NCBI GenBank assembly: GCA_030706015.1
Contig: JAUZPI010000057.1
Coordinates: 1 to 28,019 of the forward strand
From: Bacillota bacterium
Lineage (GTDB): Bacteria; Bacillota; Clostridia; Clostridiales; Clostridiaceae
Direction: 5' to 3'
DNA: 28,019 nucleotides
A program made the translations under genes and the position numbers. This document shows, in pieces, positions 7,448 through 16,753 of the stretch (the stretch's first letter is position 1; each line of letters begins with the position of its first letter). Under the pieces are notes generated by a model. It did not search any database. It was not told the DNA's origin and worked only from the letters and a program-made list of their open reading frames with translations.

Positions 7448-8617
7448 ATGAAGATAAAGGTTGGTTTCTTCTATGGAGGAAGATCAGTAGAACATGAGGT
7501 ATCTGTAATATCAGCTCTTCAAGCAATGCATGCAATAAGTAAGGATAAATATGAAGTTGTTCCAGTATACATCACTAAGCAAGGAGTATTTTATACTGGA
7601 GAGGCACTACTTGACATAGATAACTACAAAGATATGAAAGCATTACTACAACAATGTAAGCAAATCATGATAGAGTTTGATGGAAACAACAGACTATTAA
7701 TTAAATATCCATTAAGCAAATTCAGCAATAATGTAATTACAACTTTAGATGTAGCTTTCCCTGTAATACATGGTACAAATGGAGAAGATGGTTCTCTTCA
7801 AGGATATTTTGAATCTATATGTATACCTTATGCAGGCTGTGACGTTTTATCCTCAGCTTTAGGTATGGATAAGGTTGTTTCTAAAAAGCTATTGAAAGAA
7901 GCAGGAATACCTGTTTTAGATTGTATATGGTTCTACTCAACAGATTGGTTAAAAGACAAAAATTCTATAATAGAAAAGATAGAAAAAGAAGTTGGCTACC
8001 CAGCTATAGTTAAACCTGCAAATACTGGTTCAAGTGTTGGCGTTAAGAAAGCAGCTAACAGAGATGAATTAGAAGAAGCAGTAAATGAAGCAAAAAGCTT
8101 TGCTCATAAAGTACTAGTTGAAAAGATGGTAGTTAATTTAAGAGAAATCAACTGTTCAGTTTTAGGAGACTTTGAAAGCGCTAAGCCTTCAGTATGTGAA
8201 GAACCAGTAAGCAGTAAAGACATATTAACATATCAAGATAAATATATGAGCAGCGGTACAAAGGGTATGAGCGGTGCTACAAGACAGATACCTGCGAACC
8301 TTCCAGAAGAAGTGTCAAAGGAAATACAAACTCTGGCAGTAGATACCTTTAAAACACTAGGCTGTTCTGGTGTAGTAAGAATAGACTTTATGATAGATAG
8401 AGATACAGATACTGTTTATGTAAATGAATTAAACACAATTCCAGGATCCTTAGCTTTCTATCTATGGGAAGCAACAGGCTTAAGCTTTGAAGGATTAATG
8501 GATGAAATGGTGAAGCTTGCTCTTAAAAAGGGAAGAGAAAAGGAACAACTTATGTTCACTTATGACACTAACCTGTTATCATTACAAGGCGGATTAAAGG
8601 GCGGAATAAAGAAGTAA
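7448..8617 (+). CDS. ddl: D-alanine--D-alanine ligase
   Basis: 389 residues, at the long end for the family. ATP-grasp enzyme: N-terminal GGRSVEHEVSVIS, HGTNGEDGSLQG, ATP-binding VKPANTGSSVGVKK, catalytic-domain RIDFMID, and metal-binding NELNTIPGS near the end. It joins two D-alanines with ATP hydrolysis in the cytoplasm, supplying the dipeptide that a MurF enzyme attaches. It follows the MurF-like gene by 45 bases with no terminator between, and has the ribosome site AAGGAGATG. The tight pairing argues that the upstream ligase really works on D-Ala-D-Ala. Whether this is the housekeeping Ddl or a second, for example sporulation-linked, copy cannot be judged here. Confidence 0.95.
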   Translation: MKIKVGFFYGGRSVEHEVSVISALQAMHAISKDKYEVVPVYITKQGVFYTGEALLDIDNYKDMKALLQQCKQIMIEFDGNNRLLIKYPLSKFSNNVITTLDVAFPVIHGTNGEDGSLQGYFESICIPYAGCDVLSSALGMDKVVSKKLLKEAGIPVLDCIWFYSTDWLKDKNSIIEKIEKEVGYPAIVKPANTGSSVGVKKAANRDELEEAVNEAKSFAHKVLVEKMVVNLREINCSVLGDFESAKPSVCEEPVSSKDILTYQDKYMSSGTKGMSGATRQIPANLPEEVSKEIQTLAVDTFKTLGCSGVVRIDFMIDRDTDTVYVNELNTIPGSLAFYLWEATGLSFEGLMDEMVKLALKKGREKEQLMFTYDTNLLSLQGGLKGGIKK

Positions 8618-8620
8618 AAT

Positions 8621-8667
8621 AAAAAACTGTGCGTTATCTGGGTTATGCAGATAATACACAGTTTTTT
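8621..8667. terminator. Bidirectional intrinsic terminator after ddl
   Basis: AAAAAACTGTG then GTTATCTG (8621-8640) pairs with CAGATAAT then ACACAGTTTTTTT (8648-8667), with a 7-base loop and T/A runs on both sides. It ends the hydrolase-murF-ddl unit and also faces the stop of the minus-strand coat gene. Confidence 0.9.
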
Positions 8668-8701
8668 TATATGATAAATAAATGAAAGGAAACTACTAAA
8701 A

Positions 8702-9007
8702 TTATCTGCTGCCGGCTAATTCAACTACTGAAACTGATTGTTTATAAGCATCAGCTAATTGTTGCTCAGGTTTTTCATATGGTCTATACCACTTTCTGGT
8801 TACAGCCAATTCTGTTGCGGCAGAGTGTCCGCTAAGTATTTGATTTAAATTACTTGAATACATAGATTTTAATTCAGGAGTAGCACATTCCAGTGCAGCA
8901 TTAAGATACATAGTAGCGCTAGTTTTAGCTCCTATTAACATTTCATTAGCTATAGTTTGATCATTCATCACTGTTTTATCTCCAACTATATTGCTTACTA
9001 TTGACAT
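8702..9007 (-). CDS. CotF-type spore coat protein
   Basis: 101 residues. It matches the coat F domain: a helical bundle with TIANEMLIGAKTSATMYLNAALECATPELK, a LNQILSGHSAATELAVTRKWYRPYE stretch, and a tail of polar helices. This is a ferritin-like small helical family found in coats of Bacillus and Clostridium spores. An upstream in-frame ATG at 9040 would overlap the preceding gene; the start at 9007 has AGGAGGT eleven bases away and follows the upstream stop by one base, so the two genes are translationally coupled. It is expected to be made in the mother cell late in sporulation. Confidence 0.85.
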   Translation of the reverse strand: MSIVSNIVGDKTVMNDQTIANEMLIGAKTSATMYLNAALECATPELKSMYSSNLNQILSGHSAATELAVTRKWYRPYEKPEQQLADAYKQSVSVVELAGSR

Positions 9008-9008
9008 A

Positions 9009-9227
9009 TTAATGAACACCTCCTGATGGTAGAATTTCATTTTCGCTTATAAATTGTTGAATTCCCTTTATTCTACATTCTGCTGCAGTAATGCTAGATG
9101 AGATTTGATTTTTTAAATCTTGATCTGTAGCTACTGCTTGCATAGCCTTCGCACCTTGTAATGCTACTGTTTCTGATTGAAGTATTTCTCTTAAGGATAG
9201 TACTTCACTTTCTGATAGTCTTCGCAT
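9009..9227 (-). CDS. Small helical protein paired with CotF-like gene
   Basis: 72 residues, mostly helical and polar, starting MRRLSESEVLSLREILQSE and ending ILPSGGVH. It has a TGGAGGTGTT ribosome site and lies directly upstream of, and touching, the CotF-type gene. The pattern of a short helical hairpin protein plus a CotF-domain protein suggests a spore-coat pair. I do not recognise a named family for this partner. Its alanine/glutamine content and length resemble the N-terminal half of coat F domains, so it may be a split or partner subunit. Confidence 0.75.
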   Translation of the reverse strand: MRRLSESEVLSLREILQSETVALQGAKAMQAVATDQDLKNQISSSITAAECRIKGIQQFISENEILPSGGVH

Positions 9228-9438
9228 ATGAACACCTCCATTTTAAATTACAGATATATTATCTCTATACACAGATAAAATTATGTATATTTGTAGCTGT
9301 ACTATATCTTGGGTCGGTTTGAAATTTAGTGAAACTATAGGTAAATAATACAATATATATGTTTTATGCAAAAATATATAAGAATTTCGTTGTAAGATAT
9401 ATAAGTTCTAATATAAAATAGGTAATATAGGGTATTAA

Positions 9439-9467
9439 TTGTTAACCATACTCTAGATTATTACATT
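9439..9467 (+). promoter_or_regulatory. Possible promoter of the subtilase-dockerin gene
   Basis: TTGTTA (9439-9444), a 17-base spacer, then TACATT (9462-9467), 22 bases before the ATG. Both boxes are only 4/6 matches. The rest of the 260-base stretch between the divergent coat and protease genes shows no clear additional feature. Confidence 0.35.
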
Positions 9468-9489
9468 ATTGTATAAAGGGGGAAGGTAA

Positions 9490-12400
9490 ATGTGGAAACC
9501 ACGGAAGATATTTAGTATTGTAATGACTTATATTTTTATAGTAACAACAATACTTCAAGGTACAGCTTTTACTGCAAAAGCTGAGGAATTAAAAAAGGCG
9601 TCAAAACCGCTTAATGCAATTCCTGGACAAGTAATTCTTAAAGTAAAAGATACTAGCAATGAGGATTATTTAAAAACTTTAAAAGACTTAAACGGAAACG
9701 TAATTAATAAGAATGGACAAGAAGTTTTAGTTGAAGTTAAGCCGGAAGTAGTTGGTGATGCAATAGCTAAACTTCAGAACGATAGTAATGTAGAGTTTGC
9801 AGAAGTAAATGCTTTAGGTAAAAAACAGGGCGATACAGCAGCTGTTAACAGCAACTCAGATTTTTTAAATTACTCAAATATTAAAGAAGCTTGGTCACTG
9901 CTTCCAGCATTAGCAAATCAGAAGCAGGTTATTATAGGTGTAGTAGACAGTGGTGTAAGTACAGCTCATCCTGACCTTGTGGGAAAGGTTCTAACAAGTG
10001 GGTACAACTATGTATCAAACAATACAACCACAAATGATGACAATGGTCATGGAACTCAGGTGGCAGGTGTAATTGCAGGTACTGGAACTAGTGATGGAAC
10101 AGGTACTCTTGGTGTTGCAGGTAACGCTAATGTTAAGATTCTTCCTGTAAAAGTTCTTGATAGTAATGGAAATGGTACAAGCTTTAATGTATCTCAAGGA
10201 ATAAAATTCGCTGCAGATAACGGAGCAGCAATAATAAATGTAAGTATTAATGGTGAAGGATACTCTAAAGCTATAGCTGATGCTGTGACATATGCTCAAA
10301 GTAAGGGCTGTTTAGTTATCTCATCAGCCGGTGATGAGCATGATTATGCTGAAAATTATTGGCCTAATAATGTTGAAGGTACCGTAGTTGTAGCTAACAG
10401 CAGTTATAAAAGCAATTATGGAAAAGCAATAACAATAGCTGCAAATGGTAATGGAAGAACAGCAACAATTGGTAATACATATTGTAATGTAACCGGGTCT
10501 TCTTTTTCTGCTGCTGTAGTATCTGGAGCTGCCGCATTAGCAGAGATTAAGTATCCTACATATAATTCTGGACAAATATCCAATATGCTAAAAAACTCAA
10601 CTGGAGGGTATTGGCCAGGTGATACAATGTATAACCATGATACAGGTTATGGAATGTTAAATGGCTATAAACTTCTTAATTCAAGTTCTGCGCTGATTGA
10701 AATTGTAACTCCATACTCCGGAGCAAACAGTAATAGCGATGTGCAACTAAAGGTAAAAGCCCTAGATCCAGCAAGTATTTCTAAACTAGAAGTTTATCTA
10801 AATGATTCAACTACGCCTTATAAAACTATTACAGGTGATAAAAGTACATACTATAATCAAAGTATATTAGCAGCTGATTTAGCTGAAGGAGCTAATAAAA
10901 TTGCGGTAAAAGCCTATAACAGCTCAGGAGCCGTATATACTGATTTAAGATACATAAGAGAATACAAATCTAGTTCAAATTACATTGCATTAAATATTAA
11001 AGACATAAATGGAAATGTACTTACCAAAGGTACTAGAGTGTATTTAACACAAAGCAATGGAAAAACTGTCTCAGATTTAGCTGATGATAATGGAAAGGTT
11101 ACTTTTTATAATACAATACCAAACACAAATTATACTGTACAGTATACAAGTGATAATGTAGATCAAACTACAGGAATTAATCACCCGGTATTTTTCCAAA
11201 TGACTATAAATAGTTCAAACGTACCTTCAGTAATTGATAAAACAAACCTAAGAACTGTTAATATTTCTGCGGTTAAAGCAGATAATACCCCATTAACAGG
11301 TTCAGATATTTATTATGGTATTGATGGTGGAAAACAATTTCAAAATGTGTTTGATTCCAATGGTAACGGATATATTTACGTAACTGATGAAGTAAATAAA
11401 GATATTAGGTTGGTTAATGTCAGTGAAGGATATATATTGGATAAGACCTTCCCTCAATCAATAAAAGGAATAAGTAAAATAAGCTTTGCAGTAGACAGTT
11501 CTGTTACAAAGGTTAGCATTACAAACAATGCATATTCAGGTTCAAGTAGTCAGTCATTCTCCATAAAAGGAGTGGATGACAAAGGAAATTATGAGCTTAC
11601 TAAAGTAAGTGTAAAAAATAATGCTGTTTATCTGTCAAAGGGAATGGATTATGCTTATTATTATGGATACGATATAAGTTACAATAATAAGGTATGGCAA
11701 TTTCAATATATCCCTGAACATATAAATACAAGCAGCAATGCTATGACCTTAACCTATGGTAAGCCTAGTATAAACGTTACAAGAAGTTATTATGCTCAAG
11801 ACAGCAGATATGTTCCGCTGCAAATAAGTATGCAGGATGCCTACAATCATAAATTAAGTGGAGGTTATGCAAATCAATTATGCACTCTTTATGACAGCAG
11901 CGGCAATAAAATAGGTCAGCAAGGTTTTGATTTGAATTCATATTATATATCATATGATCTGGGTACTAGCCTCAGTTCAGGAACATACAACATTAAAGCT
12001 AGTGCCGATTTTGGTCCACTTGGTGTTATAACCAGTGATCCATTTAGTTTTACTTACACAGCTAATAGCTCAAGTAATACTGGAGGAACTACGAATTTAG
12101 TTAATATTACTGTAAAAGCTCCTTCTACTAGCATGACAAACTATTATGTTTATTATAGTATATACGACACCGCAAGAAACCAGATGGTTTATAGCGGTGA
12201 CGCAGACTATAATACGACAGCAAATGGTGCAGTTTTTAGCTTAGATAAAAGTTATTTCAGCAGTAATTATGTTATTAATATAACTGGTAATAGTAATTTA
12301 ATTGATTCAAGTACTGGAGGATATAAGTTTTATTATTCTAGACCTCTTCCAGCGGTACCAGCATCCAGCCTTGTTATAGATAATAGCAGCAATACTGCAA

Positions 12401-15400
12401 AACAAATAAGTATAAAATTAGATGATACATCAAAACAGAGTATAGTTCAAAAGTCAGATATAGAAATATATACAGGTATATATGGAAACACAATATATGC
12501 AAGTGAATGCTCAATAGATAGTAATGGATTAACAAGTATATATTTAGATAAAGGTTCTTATGGAATCAAATTAAAAGATGAAGCTGATGGGTATTTGCTT
12601 TATAATAATTTTACAATCAACGATACTAATTCCACAGCTCAATTAGCAACAGCTGGAGCAGCAAAACTAAGCTTTAATGTTACAAACTTAAAAGGGTTTA
12701 TATCAGCAAATACCAGGCTGAATTTAAGTATAAATGGTCAGAATGTGTATGATTCATTAAACATTAAAAAAGGACAAACAACACTTGTTTCTTCTTCAAG
12801 TACCTTAGTAACAAACTTTTCTTTACAGTCTTTTGATGCTGCATCAGGAAAGCTGTATTACTATAATTACTATAGTGTAAATCAAAATGTAACAGGTGAT
12901 TACACCTTTAATTTAAGTGATTTTGTGTTTAAAATGACTAATACCTCTGAAAATGTAAGCCTGCCAGATGCTATAAGTAACAGCTATACTGTAACATCAG
13001 GAGGATATAATTTAAGTTCTGTTTATAGCGATAATTTATATAATTTTATGAATGAATTCAAAAATGATCTGCCAATTTATTTAAATATAGCTAATTCAAG
13101 TGGAAGCATTGTTGGAAGCACTCAATATGATCAAACAAAAGGATATGCAACAATAAGTAGTGCAACATACAATGATCCAAACATGGCCAGCGGTACTTAT
13201 AATGTTGCTATTATGCTGCCTAAGGATGCCACAAATGTATCAGGAAATACATTCGCAGCTAATGTAGACAGCAGCAATTTACAGAGAATAAGAATAATGA
13301 ATCCTTTTGATGTAACTCAGCCAGCAGTTAAAGCTAATGTAACAATAAAAGGAACTATGGGAAGTTCTTTTTATACAGATAGCAATGGTTATATATACAC
13401 CAAGAAGGGTGCTATTCAAAACGCTTCAGATATAGTTATCAAAGCATATAATCAACAAAATAGTGCGGATATGGCTATATATTCACCTGATTCTATTACT
13501 CAAGATAGCAGCGGAACTATAGTTATAAATAAATCAATTAGTGTGCTGAAAAAGCTTCATATAATTACTGGGGATAGTTCAGGCAGCATTAATCTTGCAA
13601 ACAGCAGCTTTAATGTACAAGGAAATGGAAATTACTACAGTGATTATCTAAGCGGCGGCGGTGAGAAGAATTTATATGTAGCTTCAGGAACATATACAGT
13701 ATCCATAAATAATATAAATGATTATAGTCTTGACAGCAGTAGTAGGTATTATTTAGTACAAGCTGTTAATTTAACAGCTGATACTGATGTTACTTTTAAT
13801 TCCTCAACCTTAGGGTGTATAAAGATTAATGGAAATGGTACAAATTACAGCTGTAATTTAAGCTTTTCAGGTGATAATAGTACTTATTATTTAGGAAATG
13901 ATGTTTCAGCTATATATGTAACACCATTAACCACTGTAACCTATAATGCATACGTTTATGACAGCAGCTACAGAAATAGTATAAGATATAGTGGAACTAT
14001 TAAATCACAAGCAGGTCAGACAAACACAATAAATATGGGGAAGAAGTATAGTATTACAGGAGCCTTAGATAGTTCATCCTATACACCTGATGGCCAAATT
14101 ACTGCGTCAATAGCAGTTACTGATGAATACGGAAACAATGTTCAGCTAGGTAATATGGGTTCTTTAAGTGCAGTTGTAACTCAAAATGGTAATGTTGTAG
14201 ACACACTAAGAGGAAGTCAATTAAATGACAAATATCAATTTTACTTAAATTCAAATGTAGTAGGAGCAGCTAAGATTCATTTTTCATTAGATTTAGGAAG
14301 CTTGGGTACTGTTGTAAGTAGTGATTATGACATTAATATTGATGGTACAGGTTATAGTGCAGTAACAATTACAGATCCTCTTGGAAAACCTGCTGCAGGT
14401 GGAAAAGTTATAATAGGTACTCAACAAAGTACTTGGTTTAGCCAGAACTTAAGTACATCAATAAATAAATATGGTACTACTCTTATTAAAACAGCATCAT
14501 TACAAGCAGGTATCAGCTATAAGATTATAATATCGGGAAATACAGCTGATACAAATGAACCATTTATATACTACAGAGATTATAATCCGGCAAGTACATC
14601 CTATGGTGCTTCTAATACACAAACAGTGAATATGAAAACTCAATTAAGAGATAGCGGTGATGCATATGGAGACTTTGAAGTTCATTTAAACAATACACAA
14701 ATATATGAAAAAGACTTTAATACTACAACGAATGGAAGTGGCTATATAGGACCTAGTATTGAAATTTGGCCAAGTTATAATAATTTTAATCTATATATTG
14801 ATAAGGGTATATATAGTTTTGAGATGAATTTACAGCTTACAAGTAGCGGAGGCCATATGGATTCATATCGCCTATACAAACAGGATGCAGATTTAAGTAC
14901 TACAAATAGTATATTATTTGATGGTATCAATACTTCAAAATTAATTCCAGTATATGATGGACCTTTTTCATACGATGCTATAGAAATTGCACCTGAAGTA
15001 TCAACTTCATATATTAGATATGAAATTGTTCCTAAGTATGTATATGTAACCAAAATGAAGTATAAAGCAATTTATTTTGATTTAGAGAAATGGTCACCAT
15101 ATTCATATGCTGATTTTGGGAAGGATGATTTTGTAGTAAGTGACGATATAACTGAAGTTCACTTTGGTAAAGGTCCTTTATATGCAACAGATTGGAACAA
15201 CCAACCAGCAGCTATAAGTTCCTGCTTAAGTGTAGGTGATAATATTTATATTAATGCAGGCGCCATACACGATACGGATGGATTTACTACTAGTAATTAT
15301 GGCACTACAGCTATGACAGCTGCATTTTCACAAAATGGTGTTGTAAAAAATACCACTTCTATTAGCAGCAATGCATTAGTAATACCACAACTTGCAGAAG

Positions 15401-16698
15401 GTTTTTATGATTTAAATATTTATCAGACTTCTTCTTTGGGTCAAATAAATATTATTAATAAAAAGGTATATATAGGAGCGAATGCATCATCGTTTGTTAA
15501 TGTTCAAAATAGTTATCTAGATACTGGAAAAAGGCTTGATATTTATGATGGCAGTAATTTAGTTTATTCTATGGGAACTAACGATGGCGGAAAGGTACCA
15601 GCCAGTATCTTAGATACCAGCAAGTCATATACTGTGTATGAGTGTGGTAATTCTACTTATAATTATGTACGAGCATTGCAAGAAACTCTAGCATACTCAA
15701 ATGGACAATGGAGTATTCAAGCACCATCAGATGCTTTCAATTTCACAGTTAGCGGAATTGCTAATGGAACATTAAAATTAACTGATGGAAAGTATAAAAA
15801 TATTTCTTGTAAATTAGGCAGTACTGGAAATGGTTCCATATATATTCAACCAGGAACCTATAACATGACATTAAGTGGATATGACAGTAGTGGTAAGTAC
15901 TATATACTTAACAGAACTGTAAGTATAACCTCAGCTTCAAGTTCATATAATTTTGATTTATCTAATGTATGTAAATTAAGCCTGACTAATAATTTTGCTA
16001 AGAATCCATATGAAACTATATTTGATATAACAAAATCAGGAAGTACATTGGATAATAGAGTTAAGTATTCTGAATTAGCAGATAAGAGCGTATATGTAGA
16101 TAAAGATACGTATACGATTAATACAGCGTTTAGATTTAATGGTGTTCAAAATGACATTACAGGAAATTATGTCGCAGATTGCAGTGGTACAAGTGCAGCC
16201 ATTAATTTTGGCAGCAGTATTAATGTATCTGTAGCTCCTAGTAAGTCAAGCTATAATTCAGGAGAAGCGTTGACCGTAAATACAATAGTAAAGGATGGAG
16301 CAGTAACTCTTAATGGATTTACAAGTTCAGACTTTACTGCATCCGTGGACATTATGCATGGAAGTTCGGTGATAAAATCCTTCAGTGGATTAATAATACC
16401 AAATTATCTAAAGGGTGAATCTGAACTTAGAATTAACATAGGTAAAGATATATTAGGTAATTTCTCAAGTGCAATAACCCCAATAACTATAAACAATGCT
16501 GGTTTATTAGTAAGCGGTGATATAAACCTTGATAGAATAGTTGATATTTATGACCTTGTTCTTGTTTCTAAAGACATGGGAAAACAGAAAGGTATATCTC
16601 CTGATTGGGATGGAAGATGTAATATTGAAAACAGTGATAATGTAATAGACATAAAAGATGTTGCAAAATTAGCATCATATTATAATTCAAAGTATTAA
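9490..16698 (+). CDS. Giant secreted S8 subtilase with Ig-like modules and C-terminal dockerin
   Basis: 2402 residues. A signal peptide (about 1-31, ending FTAKA) precedes an inhibitor-I9-like propeptide (about 43-110). The peptidase S8 domain (about 125-395) has Asp153 in VVDSGVSTAHPDL, His187 in DNGHGTQVAG and Ser338 in TGSSFSAAVVSG. The usual oxyanion Asn (AAGN) is replaced by Asp282 (SSAGD). After an Ig-like segment (about 403-490) comes about 1850 residues of beta-rich, Ser/Asn/Tyr-rich sequence. In it I recognise at least four diverged copies of one module of about 100 residues (about 761-861, 1522-1617, 1897-1996, 2244-2337), mixed with carboxypeptidase-regulatory-like units. The C-terminus (about 2341-2402) is a type I dockerin: first loop DINLDRIVDIYD is complete, the second keeps N, D, D, D but lacks the first ligand. 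It is presumably exported and either tethered to a cohesin or held by calcium-stabilised folding. Ribosome site GGGGGAAGG. No frameshift is seen. Confidence 0.95.
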   Translation: MWKPRKIFSIVMTYIFIVTTILQGTAFTAKAEELKKASKPLNAIPGQVILKVKDTSNEDYLKTLKDLNGNVINKNGQEVLVEVKPEVVGDAIAKLQNDSNVEFAEVNALGKKQGDTAAVNSNSDFLNYSNIKEAWSLLPALANQKQVIIGVVDSGVSTAHPDLVGKVLTSGYNYVSNNTTTNDDNGHGTQVAGVIAGTGTSDGTGTLGVAGNANVKILPVKVLDSNGNGTSFNVSQGIKFAADNGAAIINVSINGEGYSKAIADAVTYAQSKGCLVISSAGDEHDYAENYWPNNVEGTVVVANSSYKSNYGKAITIAANGNGRTATIGNTYCNVTGSSFSAAVVSGAAALAEIKYPTYNSGQISNMLKNSTGGYWPGDTMYNHDTGYGMLNGYKLLNSSSALIEIVTPYSGANSNSDVQLKVKALDPASISKLEVYLNDSTTPYKTITGDKSTYYNQSILAADLAEGANKIAVKAYNSSGAVYTDLRYIREYKSSSNYIALNIKDINGNVLTKGTRVYLTQSNGKTVSDLADDNGKVTFYNTIPNTNYTVQYTSDNVDQTTGINHPVFFQMTINSSNVPSVIDKTNLRTVNISAVKADNTPLTGSDIYYGIDGGKQFQNVFDSNGNGYIYVTDEVNKDIRLVNVSEGYILDKTFPQSIKGISKISFAVDSSVTKVSITNNAYSGSSSQSFSIKGVDDKGNYELTKVSVKNNAVYLSKGMDYAYYYGYDISYNNKVWQFQYIPEHINTSSNAMTLTYGKPSINVTRSYYAQDSRYVPLQISMQDAYNHKLSGGYANQLCTLYDSSGNKIGQQGFDLNSYYISYDLGTSLSSGTYNIKASADFGPLGVITSDPFSFTYTANSSSNTGGTTNLVNITVKAPSTSMTNYYVYYSIYDTARNQMVYSGDADYNTTANGAVFSLDKSYFSSNYVINITGNSNLIDSSTGGYKFYYSRPLPAVPASSLVIDNSSNTAKQISIKLDDTSKQSIVQKSDIEIYTGIYGNTIYASECSIDSNGLTSIYLDKGSYGIKLKDEADGYLLYNNFTINDTNSTAQLATAGAAKLSFNVTNLKGFISANTRLNLSINGQNVYDSLNIKKGQTTLVSSSSTLVTNFSLQSFDAASGKLYYYNYYSVNQNVTGDYTFNLSDFVFKMTNTSENVSLPDAISNSYTVTSGGYNLSSVYSDNLYNFMNEFKNDLPIYLNIANSSGSIVGSTQYDQTKGYATISSATYNDPNMASGTYNVAIMLPKDATNVSGNTFAANVDSSNLQRIRIMNPFDVTQPAVKANVTIKGTMGSSFYTDSNGYIYTKKGAIQNASDIVIKAYNQQNSADMAIYSPDSITQDSSGTIVINKSISVLKKLHIITGDSSGSINLANSSFNVQGNGNYYSDYLSGGGEKNLYVASGTYTVSINNINDYSLDSSSRYYLVQAVNLTADTDVTFNSSTLGCIKINGNGTNYSCNLSFSGDNSTYYLGNDVSAIYVTPLTTVTYNAYVYDSSYRNSIRYSGTIKSQAGQTNTINMGKKYSITGALDSSSYTPDGQITASIAVTDEYGNNVQLGNMGSLSAVVTQNGNVVDTLRGSQLNDKYQFYLNSNVVGAAKIHFSLDLGSLGTVVSSDYDINIDGTGYSAVTITDPLGKPAAGGKVIIGTQQSTWFSQNLSTSINKYGTTLIKTASLQAGISYKIIISGNTADTNEPFIYYRDYNPASTSYGASNTQTVNMKTQLRDSGDAYGDFEVHLNNTQIYEKDFNTTTNGSGYIGPSIEIWPSYNNFNLYIDKGIYSFEMNLQLTSSGGHMDSYRLYKQDADLSTTNSILFDGINTSKLIPVYDGPFSYDAIEIAPEVSTSYIRYEIVPKYVYVTKMKYKAIYFDLEKWSPYSYADFGKDDFVVSDDITEVHFGKGPLYATDWNNQPAAISSCLSVGDNIYINAGAIHDTDGFTTSNYGTTAMTAAFSQNGVVKNTTSISSNALVIPQLAEGFYDLNIYQTSSLGQINIINKKVYIGANASSFVNVQNSYLDTGKRLDIYDGSNLVYSMGTNDGGKVPASILDTSKSYTVYECGNSTYNYVRALQETLAYSNGQWSIQAPSDAFNFTVSGIANGTLKLTDGKYKNISCKLGSTGNGSIYIQPGTYNMTLSGYDSSGKYYILNRTVSITSASSSYNFDLSNVCKLSLTNNFAKNPYETIFDITKSGSTLDNRVKYSELADKSVYVDKDTYTINTAFRFNGVQNDITGNYVADCSGTSAAINFGSSINVSVAPSKSSYNSGEALTVNTIVKDGAVTLNGFTSSDFTASVDIMHGSSVIKSFSGLIIPNYLKGESELRINIGKDILGNFSSAITPITINNAGLLVSGDINLDRIVDIYDLVLVSKDMGKQKGISPDWDGRCNIENSDNVIDIKDVAKLASYYNSKY

Positions 16699-16702
16699 AA
16701 TT

Positions 16703-16733
16703 AAGTGTCAGGCTCAGCTTGGGTCTGACACTT
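16703..16733. repeat. REP-like imperfect palindrome
   Basis: AAGTGTCAG (16703-16711) and CTGACACTT (16725-16733) flank a GGCTCAGCTTGGGT centre that pairs poorly. There is no U-tract and the next gene starts 20 bases on, so it is not a standard terminator. Short palindromes with GTGTCAGGCTC ... TCTGACAC occur dispersed in some Firmicute genomes as REP-like sequences; this is from memory and needs a genome count. It may also attenuate transcription into the O-antigen-ligase gene. Confidence 0.5.
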
Positions 16734-16753
16734 ACCCTTTGAGGTGATGACAT

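Noticed and set aside
9228..9489. Sigma-K promoter for the coat gene pair
   Set aside because: CATAATTTTA is present upstream on the minus strand, but the spacing of its TA and the distance to an AC -35 element do not fit, so I did not annotate it.
14775..15053. Minus-strand frames inside the subtilase gene (also 10015-10299)
   Set aside because: They mirror a long, clearly coding plus-strand gene and lack ribosome sites.
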